Assembly (NCBI RefSeq): GCF_000210915.2
Contig: NC_016620.1
Location: 682,001-746,000, forward strand
DNA length: 64,000 bases
Reading direction: 5' to 3'
DNA from: Halobacteriovorax marinus SJ
GTDB taxonomy: Bacteria; Bdellovibrionota; Bacteriovoracia; Bacteriovoracales; Bacteriovoracaceae
Positions 15,581-22,842 of this stretch are shown one piece after another; position 1 is the first letter of the stretch; every line of letters begins with the position of its first letter. A model generated the notes under the pieces. That model had not been told where the DNA came from. It did not search any database and worked only from the letters and a program-made list of their open reading frames with translations. Position numbers and translations under genes: made by a program.

Positions 15581-16104
15581 TATCTCACTATGTAGCAGCC
15601 TAGGGCCTTGGCAAATTTTTGTCTGACTTCCTTGTGATTTGTTATATCTTTAAGGGCATTATCTAGGTAGAAGTTCTTTGCCCTCTTTGGGTCAATACTA
15701 TTAGTGACTCCTCCATGGTAGAGAATCTCATCACTGGCGCTCACAACAAAAACGTGTGGAGTCTTCGTCGCCTTAAATTGATCTGCAATTTCACCCTTTT
15801 CATCATAGGCAATTGGAAAGTCGAAATTTGAAAACTCCTTCTTTGCTAAATCTAAATTCTCATTGGCATTGGAGTGAACACCTATAAATTGAAAGTGAGA
15901 GTATTCTTTACTAAGTTTTTGTAAGTAGGGAATATTCTTCTTCGTACACGGACAGGATGCACTTAGAAAGAAGACAACTAGCTTTTTCTCTTTGGCCGCG
16001 AGTGATTGAAAGCTCTCGCCATTTAAGAGTTTTGCTTTAGTCAGTGCTCCATTATGGGCGTGAGTTGTTATGGAAATAAGTAGGGAAATTAGTAGTGTTT
16101 TCAT
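15580..16104 (-). CDS. exported redoxin (thioredoxin-like/AhpC-TSA fold)
   Basis: I choose the ATG at 16104 because it opens a signal peptide (MKTLLISLLISITTHAH); the longer frame adds an unlikely charged leader. The 174-residue product has the thioredoxin fold with SASCPCTKKN (Cys51, Cys53) at the active site, a cis-Pro region in ATKTPHVFVV, and a C-terminal GCYI whose Cys170 could act as resolving cysteine. Similar redoxins occur next to c-type cytochromes. It is probably a periplasmic thiol oxidoreductase. It is the first gene of the minus-strand operon that diverges from regB/regA-like genes. Confidence 0.8.
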   Translation of the reverse strand: MKTLLISLLISITTHAHNGALTKAKLLNGESFQSLAAKEKKLVVFFLSASCPCTKKNIPYLQKLSKEYSHFQFIGVHSNANENLDLAKKEFSNFDFPIAYDEKGEIADQFKATKTPHVFVVSASDEILYHGGVTNSIDPKRAKNFYLDNALKDITNHKEVRQKFAKALGCYIVR

Positions 16105-16153
16105 GTAGCTTACATATCGTTTATTGGTATTTCTGTCCACGCATCATATTGTT

Positions 16154-16173
16154 GCGGCCCTATTTACGGCCGC
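16154..16173. promoter_or_regulatory. GC-rich palindrome between redoxin and sensor kinase genes, candidate RegA box
   Basis: GCGGCC, an eight-base AT-rich spacer, then GGCCGC, in the 97-base divergent intergenic region of an otherwise AT-rich genome. RegA/PrrA-type sites are reported as GCGNC...GNCGC half sites with variable spacing, and GCGGC...GCCGC fits that form. No T tract follows, so a terminator is unlikely. Confidence 0.5.
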
Positions 16174-16201
16174 TAGAGCATTGTCTATATTAGGCGTAAG
16201 T

Positions 16202-17440
16202 ATGAAGTATAGCTTATTAAATTACAGTCAGTTACAACATAAGAGACCGTCGAAATTCTCACTCTTAGTGAATTTGCGCTGGGCCGTACTCGCATTAATG
16301 AGTATTCTTCTATGTGTTCTCATGCTTCTCTATAAAATTGATCGATACACTTTTGCCTCGCTGTGCTTGATATTAATTGGAGTGGGTGTTTTTAACTCAT
16401 ATTCTATTAGTAAGCTTCGAGTTAGTGAGGCGCTCTCAGAGTGGGATATCTTCTTTAATATTCTCTTTGATCTTTCAACCTTAACGATTTGTATCTCAAT
16501 CTGTGGAGGACTAGCTTCTCCCTTTACTTCCTTTCTTTTTATATACTTTATTCTTGGGGGAGTTCTTCTAGAGAGTAAGCAATCCGCTCTCTTCTTTCTC
16601 TTCTGTCTATTGAGTATACTCTTTCTATGGTGGGCTCCTTTGCCGAGTCTTTTAACAGATGGAGTGGAACTTAGTTCTTTAAGTTACTTTATAGGAAATA
16701 TCGTTGTCTTAGGAATTCTATGGCCTCTGCTCATTTGGATTAAGAAGTCTCTTCAAATTATGGAGCGCAATCTTTCTCAAATTTCAGAACAGCTCCATCA
16801 AGCCGATAGACTTAAGGCCTATGGTCTTCTTTCGGCAGGACTTAGTCATGAATTGGCCACGCCGCTAAATACTATTCTCTTAAAAGTAAATCGCCTTAAA
16901 AGAGATAAGTCCCTTTTGAGTGATGAGGATATCGACATTATTGATCAGGCGACTACTAAGTGTTTACGCTCTCTTGGAAGAATTCAGCAAATATCAATTG
17001 ATAGTGAAGAGGTGAGCTTTGAAGAACTTAATGCAGTTGAGGCCATTAGAAATATTATACGCTTCAAAGGATGGAATTTAAAAATTGAGACCAAGTCCAA
17101 TGAGAGCATTTTATTTCTACCAATGATTAGCTTCTCACAGATCTTCGTCGATCTTCTAGAGAATGCGATCGAAGCTTCTGGTGAGGAAGGAACTTGGGTT
17201 GAGATTATTGATGAGCGAGAAAGACTTGAAGTTAAAATTTATAATCACTCCCAATTAGACCCTCTTGTTTTGAGGCACTTTGGTGAGCCCTTTGTTACGA
17301 CTAAAGAGAAGGGGACTGGATTAGGTCTTTATAATGCGAAGATCTTCCTCGATAGTATTGGCGCTTCTCTCACTATTTCTAATGAGACCGAAGAGCTAGT
17401 TTGTACTCATATGACTTTTAAGAAAAGGACTCATGTATGA
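16202..17440 (+). CDS. RegB/PrrB-like redox sensor histidine kinase
   Basis: I use the ATG at 16202 (412 residues). Six membrane helices span about 22-185. The segment GGLASPF (102-108) closely matches the GGxxNPF quinone-binding motif of RegB. The H-box is LSHELATPLNTI (His216), and Cys254 in ATTKCLRSL lies 38 residues on, the place of the redox-active Cys of RegB. The N-box is LLENAIEAS and the G-box GTGLGLYNA. In Proteobacteria RegB responds to the quinone pool and oxygen state. It overlaps the regulator gene by four bases and diverges from a redoxin operon. Confidence 0.85.
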   Translation: MKYSLLNYSQLQHKRPSKFSLLVNLRWAVLALMSILLCVLMLLYKIDRYTFASLCLILIGVGVFNSYSISKLRVSEALSEWDIFFNILFDLSTLTICISICGGLASPFTSFLFIYFILGGVLLESKQSALFFLFCLLSILFLWWAPLPSLLTDGVELSSLSYFIGNIVVLGILWPLLIWIKKSLQIMERNLSQISEQLHQADRLKAYGLLSAGLSHELATPLNTILLKVNRLKRDKSLLSDEDIDIIDQATTKCLRSLGRIQQISIDSEEVSFEELNAVEAIRNIIRFKGWNLKIETKSNESILFLPMISFSQIFVDLLENAIEASGEEGTWVEIIDERERLEVKIYNHSQLDPLVLRHFGEPFVTTKEKGTGLGLYNAKIFLDSIGASLTISNETEELVCTHMTFKKRTHV

Positions 17441-17955
17441 GCAAAGTAATTATAGTTGATGATGATAGAAACTTCTGTGAGAGTTTGGCCTTGGAGTTTA
17501 GAGACCGCTCCCATGAGTGCCATTTCTCAACGTCTCTTAATGAGTTAAGGGATAGAGGGGATATTTCAAGCTTTGAGTGGGGAGTCATCGATCTTCGTAT
17601 TGGTACTGGAAATGGATTGGATGCTCTAGAATTTATCAAGAGCCAAAATCCTTCTATTACTCTCGTTATGCTCACAGGGTTTGGATCAATTTCAACAGCA
17701 GTTGAAGCAGTTAAGAGAGGAGCAAAGCAATACCTCGCTAAGCCAATTCAATTTGAAGAGTTACTTTCAAGTTTTGAGGATTCTAACTTTAGTACCAACG
17801 AGCAACAATACCCAAGTCTTGCGCGAAAAGAGCGAGAGTATATTGAATTTGTTCTCAATGAGTGTGGCGGTAATATAACTCTAGCCGCTAAGAAGCTAGG
17901 AATTCATCGCCAGTCTTTGCAAAGAAAACTTAAGAAGTATTCACCACTTAAATAG
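17437..17955 (+). CDS. RegA/PrrA-like response regulator with Fis-type HTH
   Basis: The protein has 172 residues. The receiver has the acidic pocket VDDD, the acceptor Asp52 in VIDLRIGTGNGLDAL, the LTGFGSISTAVEAVKRGA segment and LAKP. This segment is very close to the RegA/PrrA/ActR signature. A short linker leads to a Fis-like helix-turn-helix (NITLAAKKLGIHRQSLQRKLKKY). There is no sigma-54 AAA+ domain, as expected for RegA. It is the partner of the kinase just upstream and probably binds the palindrome in the divergent promoter. Confidence 0.88.
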   Translation: MSKVIIVDDDRNFCESLALEFRDRSHECHFSTSLNELRDRGDISSFEWGVIDLRIGTGNGLDALEFIKSQNPSITLVMLTGFGSISTAVEAVKRGAKQYLAKPIQFEELLSSFEDSNFSTNEQQYPSLARKEREYIEFVLNECGGNITLAAKKLGIHRQSLQRKLKKYSPLK

Positions 17956-18023
17956 TTATTATAAATTTAGAGGGGAAGTAGTCTCCTGTATAAGTTGAAC
18001 CTACACAGGAGTAGATTGAGCGA

Positions 18024-18863
18024 TTAGAAGTCTTGAATAAAGTCTACTAGCTCTGGGTAATCGATAAATGGGTTTCTATTTTTTTGGACATCATAGACTC
18101 CATTATTTCTTGCAATCTCTGCTGCATCAACTGGATCTTCTTGGTGCCACTTTCTAAAAATTCTTTCAGTGTCTGCTTTGATTTTTCCGTTGTATCTAAT
18201 CGCGAAGTACATCATTGCTCTGGCAACATTTCCTCTATGATTAACGGCCGGTTGGAAAACTCTATTTCCACTTGAACTTACTTGAGACTCGTCACAATTT
18301 GGTGCTGGGTCTTTACCATTTCTCACTTCTCCAAAGTCGTGGTTTCCACGAGTGCTATTTGCTTTTGAATCTGTAGGAAAGAGGTGGTGAAGGTCTGATT
18401 TCTGGTGTCCTGATTGAGTACGAGTAAACTTACTCTGTGGCCAAGTGTGCTCGCAGTTAAGAACATTACTATTTGGAATACTCATTGGACCAATTGTTCC
18501 CGTATTTCTTGAGCTGGTAAATTTATTCTCACAGTAAACACCGTAGAGGTAATACTCATCATCTTTTTGTAGGTGACCCAGGGCCATATTTCCGAAGAGG
18601 TGTTTTCTAGCTGTCTTATATCCTAGGTTGATATGAGAATAACAATCTTTAGAATTAGAAGAGCAACCTAGTGTATCTGCCTTTCCATGATTCACTTGAT
18701 GTCTTGAAGTGAGGATCTTCTTTAACTCGTCCTTTAATCTTTCACCGTCAAGATCTCCTCTCTCCACTGCATCTTGAAATGATTGTGGGTAGTAAGAGTG
18801 ACCGGCAAATGTAGTTGAAGTAAAAGTGGCAAATAGGGTAGTCAAAATAAAAAGCAATTTCAC
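18024..18863 (-). CDS. secreted endonuclease I (EndA/NucM family), copy 1
   Basis: I prefer the GTG at 18863 (AAAGGA seven bases upstream) to the ATG at 18887, which has no ribosome site and adds a polar leader before the signal peptide. The 279-residue product contains the family core NCEHTWPQSKF, KSDLHHLFPTDSKANS and RGNHDFG, with the catalytic HH, and ends in RNPFIDYPELVDFI. It is an exported, metal-dependent, non-specific DNase. A close paralogue follows upstream on the same strand. Degradation of prey or environmental DNA is the likely role. Confidence 0.92.
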   Translation of the reverse strand: MKLLFILTTLFATFTSTTFAGHSYYPQSFQDAVERGDLDGERLKDELKKILTSRHQVNHGKADTLGCSSNSKDCYSHINLGYKTARKHLFGNMALGHLQKDDEYYLYGVYCENKFTSSRNTGTIGPMSIPNSNVLNCEHTWPQSKFTRTQSGHQKSDLHHLFPTDSKANSTRGNHDFGEVRNGKDPAPNCDESQVSSSGNRVFQPAVNHRGNVARAMMYFAIRYNGKIKADTERIFRKWHQEDPVDAAEIARNNGVYDVQKNRNPFIDYPELVDFIQDF

Positions 18864-18980
18864 GCTATAATCCTTTGAATTGGGCATGAAAATTTTACAC
18901 AGCTAACTTAAGGTCTGGCCAATTTTTTTTATTAGATTAGGCTTATAAAATTGTTAGGATTGTATTTTTAAATAAAAAAA

Positions 18981-18996
18981 CCTCACATTCGTGAGG
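18981..18996 (-). terminator. terminator of endonuclease I copy 2
   Basis: The hairpin cctcac-attc-gtgagg has A7 before it and T4 after it. On the minus strand it ends in seven Ts, thirty bases past the stop at 19026. Confidence 0.85.
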
Positions 18997-19025
18997 TTTT
19001 CGTATGAAATGTTAACTAAGTTAAC

Positions 19026-19841
19026 TTAAAAATTTGAAATATGATCAACTAATTCAGGGTAGTCGATAAATGGGTTTCTATTTCCTTGAACGGCGTAAAT
19101 CCCATCATTTCTCTCTCTTTCTTCTGCATCTACAGGATCTTGAATATGCCACTCTTTAATTGTTTGCTCTTGCTCAGCGCTGATTGGCATTCTGTATCTT
19201 ACAGAGAAGTAGAAAAGTGCTCTTGCAACATTACCTTTGTGCTCAGTTGGTGGCTCAAAGTGACCTGGAGCTTCGGAGTGTGAAGCTTCACAGTCTCTGA
19301 TCTCTCCCCAGCTATCAACGTTACCAAATTCAAAGTTACCTCTGATGCTGTTGGCCTTTGAGTCTGTAGGGTAGAGGTGGTGAAGATCACTCTTTTGCAT
19401 TTCTTTTTCAAAGTTTCTTGAGAATTTACTCTGTGGCCAAGTGTGCTCACAGTTTACAATATTGCTATTTGGGATTCTATTTGGTCCGATATTCGTCTGA
19501 CTTGAAGTAATAACTTTACGACAGTACACGTCTTTTAAGTAGTAACCGTTTGCGCCTTCTTCTAGGTGAAGTTTACCGAAGAGAACCTTTCTTGCTCCTC
19601 TATAACCTAGAACCTTTTGCGAGTAGCAAGTTCCTTCTTTACCAGTACATCCGAGGATATCGGCTTTACCTTTTCTCTTTGTATGAACTTGAGAAAGTAC
19701 ATTAAAGAGGGCTTCTTTAAGTTGCTCTCCTTTAAGAGTTCCCTTAGTTAGTTTTGCGTTTAAATCAGAAGGGTAGTAGTTGCTTGCAGCTTGTGAGCTT
19801 AAAGAAATAGTTAAAAGAAATAGGGCTAGGATTGCTTTCAT
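19026..19841 (-). CDS. secreted endonuclease I (EndA/NucM family), copy 2
   Basis: The protein has 271 residues with signal peptide MKAILALFLLTISLSSQAA. It shares with copy 1 the core NCEHTWPQSKF, KSDLHHLYPTDSKANS and the RNPFIDYPELVDHI end. The middle differs, so this is a duplication of some age. Eight cysteines in all suggest disulfide stabilisation outside the cell. It has its own promoter and terminator, so the two nucleases can be expressed separately. Confidence 0.93.
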   Translation of the reverse strand: MKAILALFLLTISLSSQAASNYYPSDLNAKLTKGTLKGEQLKEALFNVLSQVHTKRKGKADILGCTGKEGTCYSQKVLGYRGARKVLFGKLHLEEGANGYYLKDVYCRKVITSSQTNIGPNRIPNSNIVNCEHTWPQSKFSRNFEKEMQKSDLHHLYPTDSKANSIRGNFEFGNVDSWGEIRDCEASHSEAPGHFEPPTEHKGNVARALFYFSVRYRMPISAEQEQTIKEWHIQDPVDAEERERNDGIYAVQGNRNPFIDYPELVDHISNF

Positions 19842-19891
19842 TGGGTTTATTCCTCTGTACTTTTAAGTACTGTTTAAAAGTGTGTGGGGCG

Positions 19892-19921
19892 TTTATAGGT
19901 TTCTGAATTCTATATGGCCAA
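19892..19921 (-). promoter_or_regulatory. sigma70-type promoter of endonuclease I copy 2
   Basis: On the minus strand: TTGGCC (19916-19921), 18 bases, then TATAAA (19892-19897), 50 bases upstream of the start codon. A run of A lies just upstream of the -35, like an UP element. The same TTGGCCA after an A tract occurs 53 bases upstream of copy 1. Confidence 0.5.
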
Positions 19922-20097
19922 CATTTTTTTAAGTTTTTCTAATATTTAATATTAGGTCTTGTTTTATTAAAGGCTTTGGCCTGCGTCACTTAAGGGCTTC
20001 AAAAATTGACTAAAAGACTTTGATTGTTGCTGCCTAACTTGCTATACATTTAGCCCACAAAACACTTACACACACGATAAGCTTCAAGGAGCGTTAG

Positions 20098-20505
20098 ATG
20101 AAATTTGCGAGATTTGTAGTTGTAACAAGCTTTCTTTTATTTGCTGTTTCAGAATTTGCAAGTGCAGATGAGACAAGATGTATTAATAGATTAACAAATG
20201 ACTTTAATACAGATTCAATTTCTCACACACTTAGTTTAGATGATTATGAAGTTAGAGATTATGGTAATGACCACCTAGCTCTAGCGATTAAGATGATTAG
20301 AATCTTAATTGATGAAGTTGGTTGTTCTCCAAAAGCTATTAACTTTGGTAGAAGTGCAAGAGGACGTTCACACAATAGATGTGATCAAATCCTAAGAGGA
20401 GTTCCTTCTTCTAGAGTTTGCTATGTTGAGACTAATTTGGGTTACTTCTTTGTCACAACGAATATGCTGACAGATATGCACATTACTTTTAATCGTTGGG
20501 ATTAA
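20098..20505 (+). CDS. exported small protein of unknown function
   Basis: The protein has 135 residues with a clear signal peptide (to about residue 23, SASA type) and a strong AAGGAG ribosome site. The mature 112 residues hold four cysteines (TRCIN, VGCSP, NRCDQ, RVCYV), probably two disulfides. No domain is recognised. It is transcribed alone, with its own terminator, between secreted nucleases, so it may belong to the same exported set. No function can be given. Confidence 0.75.
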   Translation: MKFARFVVVTSFLLFAVSEFASADETRCINRLTNDFNTDSISHTLSLDDYEVRDYGNDHLALAIKMIRILIDEVGCSPKAINFGRSARGRSHNRCDQILRGVPSSRVCYVETNLGYFFVTTNMLTDMHITFNRWD

Positions 20506-20531
20506 TAATAAGCAAATCATAAATACTTAAG

Positions 20532-20556
20532 GGCCACTTTGATGTGGCCTTTTTTA
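20532..20556 (+). terminator. terminator of the exported small protein gene
   Basis: The hairpin ggccac-tttgat-gtggcc is followed by seven Ts, 26 bases past the stop at 20505. Confidence 0.93.
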
Positions 20557-20618
20557 TTTGCGCATAAGGCCTTATTTTTTCATATCCAATCAATTTCCTG
20601 TAACGCTAGAATTTAGTT

Positions 20619-21467
20619 ATGAATAAATTATTTAGAAAATCACTTGTCTCTGTTTTCGCTCTCCTAATGGCGAATACAGGTTTTGCTTACACTTCAATTG
20701 CTGGTTATACGACGCCTCCACTAGATGAAATTCACATGGTGACTGGTAGGGCCTCTAAAGATGCGCTTGATCCCAATGATATTTCCTTACTTATTTGGAA
20801 TATCTATAAGGGAAAAAAGGAAAGTTTTAAGAATGACTTCCCAAAGATTATTGAAGATAAAGATCTTATCCTTATTCAAGAGACGGACTCTAATCCACAA
20901 TTACAAGACGCTTACTCTGAAGTGAGTGGCTTTCGTTTTGATACAGGAATTAGTTTTACATACGCCAAGTATCCTAACTCTTTCTCTGGCTCGGCCATTG
21001 CCTCAAGAGTTAACCCAACGAATGTTGAGCTTTTTAGAACAAAGTATCGTGAGCCTATAGTTTCTACTCATAAAGTGATTACAACAGCAACTTACCCAAT
21101 GGAAAACCGTGCAGAAGAGCTGCTTACAATCAGTATTCACGCAATTAACTTCTCGCCAATACAAGGCTTCTTTCATCAGTTAGAGCAAACGAGTGAACTC
21201 ATAAAAAACCACAAAGGACCAATTGTCTTTGGAGGTGACTTTAACTGTCGTTCTTGGACAAAGACCAACTACATGAGAAATTTCTTTAAGAGACATGGCT
21301 TCGAAGAGGTGACGTATAAGGAAGATACTCGTTATAGATCGGGAATGACTGGTCGAATAATCGATTATATCTTCATTAAAGACCTTAAACTTCACAGCTC
21401 AAGAGTTCACGGTGAGCTAGAATCCTCTGATCATAAGGCCATGTCTATCAGAGTTTCATACCCGTAA
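20619..21467 (+). CDS. exported endonuclease/exonuclease/phosphatase (EEP) family protein
   Basis: The protein has 282 residues with signal peptide MNKLFRKSLVSVFALLMANTGFA. The EEP fold motifs are all present: the Asn in SLLIWNIYKG, the Glu in LILIQETD, the His in ISIHAINF, the Asp and Asn in FGGDFNCRSW, and the C-terminal RIIDYIF and SSDHKAMS. The family covers DNases, sphingomyelinases and phosphatases; the exact substrate is not fixed by these motifs. Its setting next to two secreted DNases favours a nuclease for prey material. Confidence 0.88.
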   Translation: MNKLFRKSLVSVFALLMANTGFAYTSIAGYTTPPLDEIHMVTGRASKDALDPNDISLLIWNIYKGKKESFKNDFPKIIEDKDLILIQETDSNPQLQDAYSEVSGFRFDTGISFTYAKYPNSFSGSAIASRVNPTNVELFRTKYREPIVSTHKVITTATYPMENRAEELLTISIHAINFSPIQGFFHQLEQTSELIKNHKGPIVFGGDFNCRSWTKTNYMRNFFKRHGFEEVTYKEDTRYRSGMTGRIIDYIFIKDLKLHSSRVHGELESSDHKAMSIRVSYP

Positions 21468-21513
21468 GCTAGTTATTGCCAATGCGTAGAGTGATTTGTT
21501 AGCTTTACGCATT

Positions 21514-22833
21514 ATGAAAAGAACCAATAAGCTTATAATCTCAGTTATAGCACTCTTTTTATCGTGCTCAACTCTTGCTTCTAAACATCATATCTTTATG
21601 ATTCACGGAATCGGCGATTCTGATAAGGCCTTTGGGGCTGCCAATATTGTTTTAAATGGTCTTTTAAATGAGAACTCAAGGGAGACTCAATTCTTTCTAG
21701 AGAGCTTTGAATATCAAACTGGAAATGATGATTTAACGACCGTTGACTTTGCTAAGAGCTTCTCAGTCTTTTTTCGCGAATATTTTAAAGGAAGAGAGTT
21801 GGAAGAGGGAGATCATTTCTCTATCTTGGCACACTCTCAAGGTGGACTCGTCACAATGAACTGGCTTTATCATAGTTATAAAGGTGATAGTGAGTTCACA
21901 GACTTCTCTCTAATTAAGAGATTTATGAAAACATATATTTCTGCAGCGACACCATATGGTGGAACAGAGATCACGACTATACCTCTTCTCTCAAGAAGGC
22001 TTAGACAGATCATGTCCCTTGGAAAGAAAGAGTTGGAAGATATGTATTTTCCAAGTGCGATGATTGATAAAATGCAGTCGCTTCTCATGGGAAAGGAAAA
22101 GCCCTTTCTTAACTTCCTTCACTCATTAAATATTTTGAATATTGTGGGGGTTGTTCATAGGCTTCCATCGCTCTCTAGTTCTGCTGGTAATTTACAGGAC
22201 GATACAACTGTTCCTGTTTCATCAGCGACCATGAATTTCTATTACTTAAAGAACCATAAAAAGTACTATCCTGGATTTGGAGATAAGATTCCTGCCAAAG
22301 AAACGAAGTTCTTTAATAATGCTAAGACTATTGCTGTAAATGCTGCTCATATTCCAGTGCTCTTTGTGCCTGGAGTGGTTAAGATTCCTGTGGAATGTCG
22401 AATTCTTTCTGAGTGTGATCATCCAGCGATAAATTTCTATTTAAATCACTTTTTAGAAAAGCCAGCTCCAGAGGTCACTGAGCAGGCAAGAAGTTTTGTG
22501 GTTAAGTTAAAATTGGAAGTCACTAAGAACTCAATTAATTTCTCTGGTAGAGAGCCTGAGTTTAAATTTAATTTTGATGCTAAATCATTTAAGGCCAATA
22601 AGGTTATTGGAAAGAGTTTCTTTCTGGATGATGTGAAGGAAAAGAAGAACTCTCGAGTCTACGAGTTTTACTATGCAGGTAAATTGGATAAAGAAAATTT
22701 AAAAGAACATATCGTGAATATAAAAATAGAGGGGCCAACAATTTTCCATATCGAGAGAAGTGTGGACTTTAAAATTGCACCTGGAAACCAGACGACAATT
22801 GATTTAAAGCTTATGTCTCTGGGAGATTATTAG
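21514..22833 (+). CDS. exported alpha/beta hydrolase, lipase-like
   Basis: I start at the ATG at 21514 (439 residues); an upstream TTG adds only six residues. The signal peptide ends near LSCSTLAS, and a Cys there could instead serve as a lipoprotein site. The motifs are the oxyanion-side MIHGIGDS and the nucleophile elbow FSILAHSQGGLV. The region SAATPYGGTEI resembles bacterial lipases and PGAP1-like hydrolases. The last 130 residues form a separate beta-rich domain (LDKENLKEHIVNIKI). It is followed after nine bases by oligoendopeptidase F, so the two form an operon. Confidence 0.8.
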   Translation: MKRTNKLIISVIALFLSCSTLASKHHIFMIHGIGDSDKAFGAANIVLNGLLNENSRETQFFLESFEYQTGNDDLTTVDFAKSFSVFFREYFKGRELEEGDHFSILAHSQGGLVTMNWLYHSYKGDSEFTDFSLIKRFMKTYISAATPYGGTEITTIPLLSRRLRQIMSLGKKELEDMYFPSAMIDKMQSLLMGKEKPFLNFLHSLNILNIVGVVHRLPSLSSSAGNLQDDTTVPVSSATMNFYYLKNHKKYYPGFGDKIPAKETKFFNNAKTIAVNAAHIPVLFVPGVVKIPVECRILSECDHPAINFYLNHFLEKPAPEVTEQARSFVVKLKLEVTKNSINFSGREPEFKFNFDAKSFKANKVIGKSFFLDDVKEKKNSRVYEFYYAGKLDKENLKEHIVNIKIEGPTIFHIERSVDFKIAPGNQTTIDLKLMSLGDY

Positions 22834-22842
22834 GAGAGTAGA

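Noticed and set aside
16124-16201. Longer N terminus of the sensor kinase from 16124
   Set aside because: It would cover the candidate operator and add a Cys-less hydrophobic stretch absent in RegB; the ATG at 16202 has a usable ribosome site.
17983-18011. Inverted repeat CTCCTGT...ACAGGAG after the RegA-like gene as a terminator
   Set aside because: The loop is 15 bases and no T tract follows, so it is not supported as an intrinsic terminator.
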